Below are positions 1 to 5,838 of a DNA stretch of 14,723 bases, one piece after another (within the stretch, counting starts at the first letter, position 1; every line of letters begins with the position of its first letter). Under the pieces are notes generated by a model. That model searched no databases. It saw only the letters and a list, made by a program, of their open reading frames with translations, and was not told where the DNA came from. Made by a program: the position numbers and the translations under genes. This DNA is from Oscillibacter sp. (GTDB lineage: Bacteria > Bacillota > Clostridia > Oscillospirales > Oscillospiraceae), in NCBI GenBank assembly GCA_024404295.1, contig JAKSQE010000016.1:1-14723 (forward strand). Reading direction: 5' to 3'.

Positions 1-52
1 CAGCTGATTTGTAATCAGCAGGTCGGGGGTTCGAATCCGTCCACCAGCTCCA
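1..52 (+). tRNA. tRNA-Thr (anticodon TGT), 5' end cut off by window edge
   Basis: The 3' part of a threonine tRNA. The anticodon stem GCTGA (3-7) pairs with TCAGC (15-19) around the loop TTTGTAA, giving anticodon TGT at 10-12. A T-arm with loop TTCGAAT follows, then the acceptor strand CACCAGC, a discriminator T and an encoded CCA ending at 52. The D-arm and the 5' acceptor strand lie outside the window. The T-stem as read has an imperfect central pair. It is followed after 9 bases by tRNA-Tyr, so the two are probably cotranscribed. Confidence 0.93.
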
Positions 53-61
53 ATTGAATAT

Positions 62-146
62 GGGGGAATTCCAGAGCGGCCAAATGGGGCAGACTGTAAA
101 TCTGTTGTCACTGACTTCGGTGGTTCGAATCCACCTTCCCCCACCA
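62..146 (+). tRNA. tRNA-Tyr (anticodon GTA)
   Basis: A complete class II tRNA with a long variable arm. The acceptor GGGGGAA (62-68) pairs perfectly with TTCCCCC (136-142), followed by discriminator A143 and encoded CCA 144-146. The anticodon stem GCAGA/TCTGT closes the loop CTGTAAA with GTA at 96-98. The T-arm carries TTCGAAT flanked by GGTGG and CCACC. A terminator hairpin begins at the last base of the CCA. Confidence 0.97.
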
Positions 147-185
147 AGAAAAGAGACGCACGTTGTGCGGCTCTTTTCTTTTTTT
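146..185 (+). terminator. Rho-independent terminator of the tRNA-Thr/tRNA-Tyr unit
   Basis: AAGAAAAGAG (146-155) pairs with CTCTTTTCTT (171-180). An inner CGCAC/GTGCG stem and a 3-nt loop GTT continue it, with one A-G mismatch between the two parts. Five further T residues (181-185) follow. The upper arm starts at the terminal A of the tRNA-Tyr CCA, so transcription stops directly behind the tRNA and 3' trimming must be short. Confidence 0.9.
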
Positions 186-269
186 CGCATGGAGAGAAGC
201 AACAGCAAAGAAAGGAAAGCCAAGGACTCTGGACTGACATAAATTTCCTGATAAAACGCATCTAAAATT

Positions 270-344
270 ACAAGAAACTTGTTTGTACATTTACGATATC
301 ACAAGAATCTTGTTGTGTCAAGAATAAAATAACAAGTTTCTTGT
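270..344. promoter_or_regulatory. Three phased operator palindromes ACAAG-N3-CTTGT
   Basis: Three perfect 13-bp inverted repeats lie at 270-282 (spacer AAA), 301-313 (spacer AAT) and 332-344 (spacer TTT). Their centres at 276, 307 and 338 are exactly 31 bp apart, close to three turns of B-DNA, so all three would present the same DNA face. The third extends to a 17-bp palindrome (330-346). A fourth ACAAG half-site starts one further 31-bp step on, at 363, inside the promoter spacer, but its second arm is degenerate. The intervening 18-bp stretches are unlike each other, so this is not a simple tandem repeat. They are probable binding sites of the XRE/S24 repressor encoded just downstream. The binding itself is inferred. 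Confidence 0.8.
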
Positions 345-352
345 TAAAATAG

Positions 353-381
353 TTGACAGGGAACAAGATTTTGAGTATGAT
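353..381 (+). promoter_or_regulatory. Sigma-A-type promoter of the XRE/S24 repressor gene
   Basis: TTGACA (353-358), a 17-bp spacer and TATGAT (376-381) make a near-consensus vegetative promoter. Transcription would start near 387-389, giving a leader of about 45 nt. An ACAAG half-site at 363-367 lies in the spacer and a perfect palindrome ends 9 bp before the -35, so bound repressor would block polymerase access. Confidence 0.85.
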
Positions 382-393
382 GAAATAGAGAAA

Positions 394-410
394 TGTCGAA
401 AACGGTCGAA
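394..410 (+). promoter_or_regulatory. Two tandem Spo0A-box-like heptamers, 10-bp pitch (candidate)
   Basis: TGTCGAA (394-400) matches the Spo0A box core (TGTCRAA) exactly, and GGTCGAA (404-410) matches 6 of 7. They are direct repeats offset by 10 bp, just downstream of the predicted transcription start. In Bacillus subtilis, Spo0A~P represses abrB from boxes in a similar position. Short matches can arise by chance. The same bases can also be read as an imperfect inverted repeat (ATGTCGA / TCGAACAT), so the assignment is tentative. Confidence 0.35.
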
Positions 411-433
411 CATCGTTTTGGGAGGCGATATCA

Positions 434-1189
434 ATGAGTTTTGGTGAACAGCTTAGAAAGAGACGAGGAGAACTGAACATTTCTCGTTCTGATTTAGCGG
501 CAATGCTGGGGGTGTCCCAGTCAGCCATTGGCAACTATGAAAGCGGTATCAGTTTTCCGAAGGAAGATGTTCTTCTGCGCTTGTTTGATTGCTTAAGAAC
601 AGAACCGAATATCCTGTTTCAAGACAGCTTTCGGGGCGGCGGATGGATCATCAATCCCACAGAGCGTGCTCTGCTGGAGCAGTATCGTGGTTTATCCCCG
701 TTAGGGAGAGAGACGGTGCGTTCTGTGGTAGGCGCGCTGTGCGCCTACCGTGATGACCTGGAGGAGAGTCGTCCGGCACAGAAAGAACCCCGCATGATTC
801 CTCTTTACCGCACAGCTGCGGCTGCGGGCTATGCGGCGCCGGTATTCGGTGAGGATTTTGACTATATTACGGTAACAGACGAAATGCCACAGTCGGCTGA
901 ATTTGCCGTGCGGATCCAAGGCGATTCCATGGCGCCATATATTGCGGATGGTTCGGTGGTCTACGTAAATCGAGACCCGCTCCGTTCCGGCGATGTGGGC
1001 ATTTTCTGCGTAGATGGTGATATGTTCTGCAAGCAGTATCACAAGGATCTGGCTGGTATGGTGTATCTGTTTTCGCTGAACCGCAAACGGGCAGATGCAG
1101 ATTTGCTGTTGTCGCCTGCCAGCGGGCGAGGGTTGGTGTGCTTCGGACGTGTCATTATGCACACGCTGCCGCTACCGGGAATGGAATAA
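434..1189 (+). CDS. XRE-family repressor with S24 (LexA/CI-like) self-cleavage domain
   Basis: A 251-residue cytoplasmic regulator. An XRE helix-turn-helix occupies about residues 5-60, with recognition region SQSAIGNYESG near 28-38. A variable linker follows, then a peptidase S24 domain from about 120. The catalytic pair is visible: Ser165 in GDSM and Lys200 in FCKQY. A likely Ala-Gly cleavage site sits at 131-132 within TAAAAGYAAP. This is the layout of phage CI and HdiR-type repressors, not of housekeeping LexA, whose DNA-binding domain is a winged helix. GGGAGG (420-425) lies 8 nt before the ATG. The gene stands alone between its own promoter and a terminator, so any targets besides itself are elsewhere. 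Autoregulation through the upstream palindromes is very likely, and induction by DNA damage is possible because S24 cleavage is usually RecA-stimulated. A phage or ICE origin cannot be excluded, but no other mobile genes are nearby. Confidence 0.9.
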   Translation: MSFGEQLRKRRGELNISRSDLAAMLGVSQSAIGNYESGISFPKEDVLLRLFDCLRTEPNILFQDSFRGGGWIINPTERALLEQYRGLSPLGRETVRSVVGALCAYRDDLEESRPAQKEPRMIPLYRTAAAAGYAAPVFGEDFDYITVTDEMPQSAEFAVRIQGDSMAPYIADGSVVYVNRDPLRSGDVGIFCVDGDMFCKQYHKDLAGMVYLFSLNRKRADADLLLSPASGRGLVCFGRVIMHTLPLPGME

Positions 1190-1198
1190 GACGTGACA

Positions 1199-1231
1199 AA
1201 AGAGCATGGGAACGCTGTTCCCATGCTCTTT
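1199..1231. terminator. Bidirectional terminator hairpin between convergent genes
   Basis: AAAGAGCATGGGAAC (1199-1213) pairs perfectly with GTTCCCATGCTCTTT (1217-1231) around the loop GCT, a 15-bp stem. It lies 9 bases after the repressor stop and 28 bases beyond the stop of the minus-strand epimerase gene. The T-tracts are short (TTT on plus, TTTT on minus), so the stem does most of the work. Confidence 0.8.
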
Positions 1232-1259
1232 GACTGTTTATTGAGTTGCTTGCGGATAT

Positions 1260-2138
1260 TCAGACCAAGGTGACACGGAAGGACCGCTGCCATGTCTTTC
1301 CCGGCTCCAGGGTGACGCAATGGCGCTTGTGGAAGAAATCGGAATCCGCATTTTCGCAGACAGTGCAGCCCTGCCATGGTTCGATGCAGAGGAAGGGCGC
1401 TTGCGCGTGGGGCTTGGTCCAGAATGCCAGCATCGGCCAACCGGCGAAGTCCATCTGAACGCCCTTGCCGCCGGATTTAGGTGACAGTGTGACCTGTGTG
1501 GAATGCAGACCTTCAAAGATCAGGGTGTCTTCCCGGTCAAAATCGCCGTATTGGAGATCCCACTGCTTCCCCTTCAAAGGCAACTTGCGCTGCTGGGGCA
1601 TCAAACCATTTGAGCCAATGGGGATCGTTCCGGTGTCTTCTTCGGCAGAAAAATGAATGGCATAGTCCTCCAGTGTTTTTCCGGGCTCCAGAGGGCAGGT
1701 AAACCCCGTGTGCGCTCCGATGCAGAATGGCATGGGTGCATCATCGCAGTTTTCCACGGTGAATTGCGTTTCAAATCCATCAGGCAGTAGCGTATGCCGA
1801 ATGTGCAGCAGAAACGCAAACGGATACTGGAGTTTCGTTTCTGCATCTGCGGCAATACCGAATTCCACAAAGTTCGGACCCGATTGCAGGACCTGAAATT
1901 CCCGTTGCCGAACCAGACCGTGCTGAGGCATTTCACAGGTGAAGTCCCCCACCTGAATGTGTCCGTCCTTTAACTTGCCTACGATAGGAAACAGATTGGG
2001 GTTGCGCCCTTTCCAGACAGCAGGATCGCCATTCCAAATATAATCAAAACCGCTTTCATCCGTCAGGGAGATCAACTCACCACCGTGAGTGCTGACTTTA
2101 GCGCACAGTGCGCCGGATCGTAAGGTAAGCTCCATCAT
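1260..2138 (-). CDS. Aldose 1-epimerase (mutarotase) family protein
   Basis: About 292 residues, the usual length for LacX/YeaD-like members of the galactose mutarotase superfamily. These soluble beta-sandwich enzymes interconvert the alpha and beta anomers of free or phosphorylated hexoses. Visible family features are HGLVR near residue 70, the GAHTGF segment holding the expected catalytic His, and CIEPWQG near the C-terminus holding the expected catalytic Glu. The start at 2138 (Met-Met) was chosen because GAGGTG lies just upstream. The second ATG, 3 nt further in, is equally possible, and the frame stays open further upstream without a ribosome site. The gene is divergent from the nucleotidyltransferase at 2296, which also fits sugar metabolism, and is monocistronic. 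The substrate cannot be read from the sequence. Confidence 0.88.
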   Translation of the reverse strand: MMELTLRSGALCAKVSTHGGELISLTDESGFDYIWNGDPAVWKGRNPNLFPIVGKLKDGHIQVGDFTCEMPQHGLVRQREFQVLQSGPNFVEFGIAADAETKLQYPFAFLLHIRHTLLPDGFETQFTVENCDDAPMPFCIGAHTGFTCPLEPGKTLEDYAIHFSAEEDTGTIPIGSNGLMPQQRKLPLKGKQWDLQYGDFDREDTLIFEGLHSTQVTLSPKSGGKGVQMDFAGWPMLAFWTKPHAQAPFLCIEPWQGCTVCENADSDFFHKRHCVTLEPGKTWQRSFRVTLV

Positions 2139-2177
2139 TGTCACCTCGTAAATAAGAATGCGGTACGCTCTTATGAT

Positions 2178-2183
2178 ATTATA
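2178..2183 (-). promoter_or_regulatory. Probable -10 element of the epimerase gene
   Basis: The minus strand reads TATAAT at 2183-2178, about 40 nt upstream of the epimerase start. At the expected distance upstream there is only a T/C-rich stretch, so the -35 is weak. This is a plausible but incomplete promoter, divergent from the one at 2233-2262. Confidence 0.5.
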
Positions 2184-2232
2184 AAGCATCTTCCGGAAAA
2201 GGAAAAGGAGTTTCTCGTTATGGGAAAAGAAA

Positions 2233-2262
2233 TTGACTTCTCGGTATCGTACGCCGTATAAT
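2233..2262 (+). promoter_or_regulatory. Sigma-A-type promoter of the nucleotidyltransferase gene
   Basis: TTGACT (2233-2238), an 18-bp spacer and a perfect TATAAT (2257-2262). The predicted start near 2269 gives a leader of about 27 nt before the ATG at 2296, with AAGGAG at 2282-2287 as ribosome site. I see no operator or riboswitch in the 157-bp divergent region. Confidence 0.8.
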
Positions 2263-2295
2263 GAGGGCAATATGAAAGAGCAAGGAGACTAAGGT

Positions 2296-3399
2296 ATGAA
2301 TCAGCCTGTTTTGGTGATAATGGCAGCCGGTATGGGTTCTCGTTTCGGCGGTTTGAAGCAGATCACGCCTGTGGATGAGCAGGGCCAGAAGATCATTGAT
2401 TATTCCCTCTATGACGCATGGAAGGCCGGATTCCGCAAGGTGGTCTTCATCATCAAGCATCAGATCGAGGAGGATTTTAAGAACAATATCGGCAAGCGTA
2501 TGGAAGCTTACTTCGATGTGCGCTATGTCTACCAGGAGGTTGACAAGCTGCCCGATGGCTATGCGGTCCCGGAGGGGCGCACTAAGCCCTGGGGTACGGC
2601 ACATGCCATTGCCTGTGCAAAGGATGCCATTGATGGCCCCTTTGCCGTGTTGAATTCCGATGATTACTATGGGACCCATGCGATGCAGGCAATTTACGAG
2701 TTCCTGAAAGAAGAACGAAAGACCAGCGAACATGCCATGGTAGGCTATCTGGTGCGTAATACCGTCACAGAGAGCGGATATGTTTCTCGCGGCGTCTGCG
2801 AGGTTAAGGACGGCTTCTTACAGGATATTGTGGAGCGCACACACATTGAAAAGCGTGGCAGCGATGCAGCATATACCGAGGATGGCGAACATTATATCGA
2901 CCTCTCTGGCGACACGGTAGTGTCCATGAACCTGTGGGGTTTCCAACAGGAGATTTTGGAGCAGTTTGTGGGTCGCTTTCCGGCTTTCTTAGCAGAAAAT
3001 CTGCCGAAGAATCCCATGAAGTGCGAGTATTATCTCCCCTCTGTGGCTAACGCACAGCTGAAGGAAAACTTAGGAACGATCCGTGTGCTGACCACCGATG
3101 ATGTGTGGCACGGCGTGACCTATGCGGAAGACCTGCAGTCTGTGAAGGATGCAATTCATGAGATGAAGACACAGAAGATCTATCCGGAAAATCTATGGAT
3201 GGAACCTGCTGCTGCCTACCATTTTGAAGTCGAGGGAGCGCCCTTTGCCATCGAACAGCAAGGGGAGGAAACCTATCTCGTGACGACAACTTCCGGCAAA
3301 CAGTACTGCTTGTGCCGTGGTGCGGTCGAGGGGAAGACAGTCAAATCCACCGATGGCGGAAACGCCTTTGACGGCTATCAAATGGTGGAAAAACAATAA
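2296..3399 (+). CDS. Sugar-phosphate nucleotidyltransferase-like protein
   Basis: A 367-residue cytoplasmic NTP-transferase-fold protein. The N-terminal signature MAAGMGSRFGGLKQ (9-22) is the nucleotide-binding G-x-G-S-R...K loop. KPWGTAHA (97-104) and NSDDYYG (120-126) are the next conserved blocks, the latter with the metal-binding Asp pair. Family members join an NTP to a sugar 1-phosphate or a related phosphorylated alcohol, releasing pyrophosphate. The core fold ends near residue 295. The last 70 or so residues form an extension I cannot assign, with alternating hydrophobic and polar strands. AAGGAG lies 8 nt before the ATG. The gene has its own promoter and terminator and is divergent from the epimerase. 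The exact substrate is unknown: general resemblance to GalU/RmlA-type enzymes is clear, but neither name is justified. Confidence 0.85.
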   Translation: MNQPVLVIMAAGMGSRFGGLKQITPVDEQGQKIIDYSLYDAWKAGFRKVVFIIKHQIEEDFKNNIGKRMEAYFDVRYVYQEVDKLPDGYAVPEGRTKPWGTAHAIACAKDAIDGPFAVLNSDDYYGTHAMQAIYEFLKEERKTSEHAMVGYLVRNTVTESGYVSRGVCEVKDGFLQDIVERTHIEKRGSDAAYTEDGEHYIDLSGDTVVSMNLWGFQQEILEQFVGRFPAFLAENLPKNPMKCEYYLPSVANAQLKENLGTIRVLTTDDVWHGVTYAEDLQSVKDAIHEMKTQKIYPENLWMEPAAAYHFEVEGAPFAIEQQGEETYLVTTTSGKQYCLCRGAVEGKTVKSTDGGNAFDGYQMVEKQ

Positions 3400-3411
3400 C
3401 GTTCATAAATG

Positions 3412-3445
3412 AAAATCTCGCAGACACTGTCTGCGAGATTTTTTT
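3412..3445. terminator. Rho-independent terminator, shared by convergent genes
   Basis: AAAATCTCGCAGAC (3412-3425) and GTCTGCGAGATTTT (3429-3442) form a perfect 14-bp stem with a 3-nt loop, continued by TTT on the plus strand. The anti-sigma stop codon (3446-3444 on minus) lies in the T-tract. On the minus strand the hairpin starts right after that stop and ends in a short T run, so it can serve both directions. Confidence 0.9.
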
Positions 3446-4169
3446 ATTCACTTAGGACCTCTAATCGAATGATGCAGTCCACATCCGGAACTTCCTGCAA
3501 GAATCCGCGTTCCACCAACTTTGCAACGATGGGCTCGTTAGAGTTCAGGAGATAGCAGGTGTAGCCGGGATAGATATCGGAAGGAACTTCGTCCACGATA
3601 AGATCACCCAGCTCTGCCTCTGTGGCGGTGACCAAAATGGCCTCATCCGGTTCTTCCGAAAGGAGATTTTCCCCGGCCCCGTACTCCCTCAAAGCCTCCA
3701 AACTACTGTCAGCAGTGACGGGGAAACAGGGCTCCGAAGCTTCGGCAGGGGCTTCTACTGCGGATTCTTCACTCTCTGCCACAGCTGCTGCGTCGGATAA
3801 AAAGGCAGCAGGTGCAATGGATGCGGCGCTTTTAGAACCGCCCATGGCAAAGGGCAGATTCACATGCTGCAGGACTACGATCAAAGCAAGACAGGCGGCA
3901 GCCACGGCCAGCTTGCCCCAAGGCTGCTTACGGGGGCGGCTCTGGGGCGCTTTTGCCACCTCAGCCATGATGTTGGCCGCAAAGTTTTCCGGCAGTTCCA
4001 CATCTTCGTCGTCTGGGAAATATTCCCGCATAGCCAAAATATCGTCCACATAGGACTGGCATTCGGGGCAGGAGTCCAGATGTGCCTGCCCAGGCTCCGC
4101 GTCTGCCGGAGACAAGGCACCATCCAAAAACGGATCCAGCAGGGTTGCATCAAACGCACAAGTATTCAT
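3444..4169 (-). CDS. Membrane anti-sigma factor with zinc-finger (ZAS-type) N-terminus
   Basis: 241 residues from the chosen start. The N-terminal cytoplasmic part has the anti-sigma zinc-binding motif H30-x3-C34-x2-C37, with a further Cys4. One membrane segment lies at about 86-101 (KLAVAAACLALIVVL), preceded by a basic stretch, which places the C-terminus outside. The outer part begins with an Ala/Glu/Ser-rich linker (about 110-150) and ends in a compact domain of about 80 residues that I do not recognise. The family sequesters its partner ECF sigma factor at the membrane until a signal frees it. The ATG at 4169 overlaps the sigma stop as ATGA and has GGAGG 7 nt upstream. A GTG two codons earlier is too close to the ribosome site. 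The gene is last in the operon dus-sigma-anti-sigma. Confidence 0.85.
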   Translation of the reverse strand: MNTCAFDATLLDPFLDGALSPADAEPGQAHLDSCPECQSYVDDILAMREYFPDDEDVELPENFAANIMAEVAKAPQSRPRKQPWGKLAVAAACLALIVVLQHVNLPFAMGGSKSAASIAPAAFLSDAAAVAESEESAVEAPAEASEPCFPVTADSSLEALREYGAGENLLSEEPDEAILVTATEAELGDLIVDEVPSDIYPGYTCYLLNSNEPIVAKLVERGFLQEVPDVDCIIRLEVLSE

Positions 4170-4780
4170 TTGCACCCCTCCTTTTCCATTCTTTTGGACG
4201 TGGCAGATGGGAAAAAGTTCCCGCTTTTCTGCAAATATTCTCGCAACTGTCTGCGTCCGCGACTGATACGAGATTTGACAGTCCCCAAATCCAAAGAAAG
4301 ACTCTCTGCAATCTCGTCATAGGAAAGCTGATGGATCTCCCGAAGGACTAAAACCTCCCGGTATTCCGGCGACAGGGATTGCAGTCCATTTTCGATCATA
4401 TCCCGTAGTTCCGATTGCTCCGCAGCCGTTTCCGGGGTAGGGGCGGTGTCGGGGAGGTCTAACGACAGTTCATCGTCATCCAAAGATGGGCCTGTGGCTG
4501 CGCTGTGACGATTCTCCCGGCGCAGCAGATCCAAACAAGAATTAGAGGTCAAACGATACAGCCACGTGGAAAAGGCAGCCTCGCCACGAAAGAAAGGCAA
4601 TCCCTGCCAGGCGGAGGGGAAGGCTTCCTGCGCGGCTTCTTCTGCGTCTTCCGGATGACGGCACATACGCAAAGCCAAAGCATATACTTTTTTCTGATAG
4701 CGCAGCACTAACTGGGAAAAGGCTTCCTGGTCGCCGCTTTTCGCTGCGCTGATCCATTTTTGTTCCTGCAAATCGATCAT
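4166..4780 (-). CDS. ECF-type RNA polymerase sigma factor
   Basis: A 204-residue sigma-70 family protein with only regions 2 and 4, the ECF layout. Region 2 spans about 15-88, including DAEEAAQEAFPSAW at 45-58 and the promoter-melting part FSTWLYRLTSN. An acidic, Pro-rich linker covers about 98-122. Region 4 spans about 130-183 with helix-turn-helix LSYDEIAESLSLDLGTVKSR. Region 2 has Pro55 where a Leu or Val is more usual. AAGGAG lies 6 nt before the ATG. The ATG overlaps the dus stop (ATGA) and the stop overlaps the anti-sigma start (ATGA), so the three genes are translationally coupled. The partner is the zinc-finger anti-sigma downstream. Target promoters and signal are unknown. Confidence 0.93.
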   Translation of the reverse strand: MIDLQEQKWISAAKSGDQEAFSQLVLRYQKKVYALALRMCRHPEDAEEAAQEAFPSAWQGLPFFRGEAAFSTWLYRLTSNSCLDLLRRENRHSAATGPSLDDDELSLDLPDTAPTPETAAEQSELRDMIENGLQSLSPEYREVLVLREIHQLSYDEIAESLSLDLGTVKSRISRGRRQLREYLQKSGNFFPSATSKRMEKEGCK

Positions 4781-5766
4781 GATTCGCTCCTTATTTCGTC
4801 CTTTAAGTCCCGCTGAATGCCTTTCGTAACCCGATAGACATCCTCCAACGTACTCATTTGAACGATTTGCTCTTTGTAATAGTTAGAGTGGGGGATCCCC
4901 TTCAGATACCAACAGTAGTGACGGCGAGCCTCCAACACGGCAACCCGCTCGCTCTTTGCGGCGGCGGCCAGTTCGAACTGGCGTACTGCAGTTTCACACC
5001 GTTCTGCCAAAGGCGGGAGAGGCGGAACAGCTTCGCCATCCAGCAGAGCCTTTGCCTGCTGAAACAGCCATGGATTTCCAAAGCAGCCACGGCCGATCAT
5101 GGCCATGTCGGCTCCGGTATGCTGCAGAATGCGAACCGCATCCTCCGGCTTCCAAATGTCACCGTTGGCAATGACGGGAACCGAGACGGCTTCTTTGACA
5201 GCACGAATGCAGTTCCAGTCGGCATTGCCGCCGTAGACCTGTGCCCGGGTGCGGCCATGAACTGCCACGGCGCTGATACCAGCACTTTCCAGTGTTTGGG
5301 CAAACTCCACGCAGTTACAGGAACCCAGATCCCATCCACGGCGGAACTTTGCGGTCACAGGGACGGAAACGGCCCTTACGACCGCCTCTACGATACGGCC
5401 GGCCAATTCCGGATCTTTCATCAGGGCAGCACCGTCGCCGTTGTTGACGATTTTCCCCATGGGACAGCCCATGTTGATGTCCAAAATATCCGCATGAGTG
5501 GCCTCTATGGCAATTTGGGCGGCCTCAGCCATGCAGACGGGATCACTTCCGAAGATCTGCACGGCGGCAGGATGCTCGCCGGGAAATTGCTGCAAGAGAG
5601 AAAATGTTTTCTTGTCGTGAAAGCAGAGAGCTTTGGAGGAGATTAACTCCGTACAGGTCAGCCCTGCGCCCAATTCTGAGCAGATCTGCCGGAATGCTAC
5701 ATCCGTTACGCCTGCCATAGGGGCCAGTGCTAATTTGGAGTTGACGGTAACATGACCGATTTGCAT
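4777..5766 (-). CDS. dusB: tRNA-dihydrouridine synthase, DusB-like
   Basis: 329 residues, normal for the family. This FMN- and NADPH-dependent enzyme reduces uridines in the tRNA D-loop. The TIM-barrel start LALAPMAGVTD (12-22) binds FMN. NMGCP (98-102) holds the catalytic Cys101, followed by the family stretch GKIVNNGDGAALMKDP. VHGRTRAQVYGG and VIANGDI are further Dus signatures. The C-terminal part is helical. The start at 5766 was chosen because the protein then begins just before the first barrel strand and AAAGGT lies upstream. The frame is open further up, but that would run into the promoter. Its stop overlaps the sigma gene by 4 nt. The symbol is by family resemblance; Firmicutes Dus subtypes are not safely separated by eye. 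Confidence 0.93.
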   Translation of the reverse strand: MQIGHVTVNSKLALAPMAGVTDVAFRQICSELGAGLTCTELISSKALCFHDKKTFSLLQQFPGEHPAAVQIFGSDPVCMAEAAQIAIEATHADILDINMGCPMGKIVNNGDGAALMKDPELAGRIVEAVVRAVSVPVTAKFRRGWDLGSCNCVEFAQTLESAGISAVAVHGRTRAQVYGGNADWNCIRAVKEAVSVPVIANGDIWKPEDAVRILQHTGADMAMIGRGCFGNPWLFQQAKALLDGEAVPPLPPLAERCETAVRQFELAAAAKSERVAVLEARRHYCWYLKGIPHSNYYKEQIVQMSTLEDVYRVTKGIQRDLKDEIRSES

Positions 5767-5797
5767 TGCAGATCTACCTTTCTCATTGAATAGACTT

Positions 5798-5826
5798 AGT
5801 TTAGCGGATTTTTGGATAAATTGCAA
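5798..5826 (-). promoter_or_regulatory. Promoter of the dus-sigma-anti-sigma operon
   Basis: On the minus strand TTGCAA (5826-5821) and TAAACT (5803-5798) are 17 bp apart, a reasonable sigma-A promoter. The start near 5791 gives a leader of about 25 nt before the dus ATG. Its -35 lies only 13 bp from the -35-like element of the divergent spoIIE gene. Confidence 0.65.
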
Positions 5827-5838
5827 GGCTGGGCACGT

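Noticed and set aside
54..242. Small open frame of 62 codons across tRNA-Tyr
   Set aside because: It runs through the tRNA and its terminator and has no ribosome site.
407..420. Possible canonical LexA (SOS) box CGAAC-N-GTTTTG
   Set aside because: The Gram-positive SOS box needs four bases between CGAAC and GTTCG. Here there are three and the second arm is GTTTTG, so the match is poor; the bases fit the 0A-like reading better.
1..433. Attachment site of an integrated element at the tRNA genes
   Set aside because: No integrase, no direct repeat of the tRNA 3' end found downstream, and the genes beyond the repressor are ordinary core genes.
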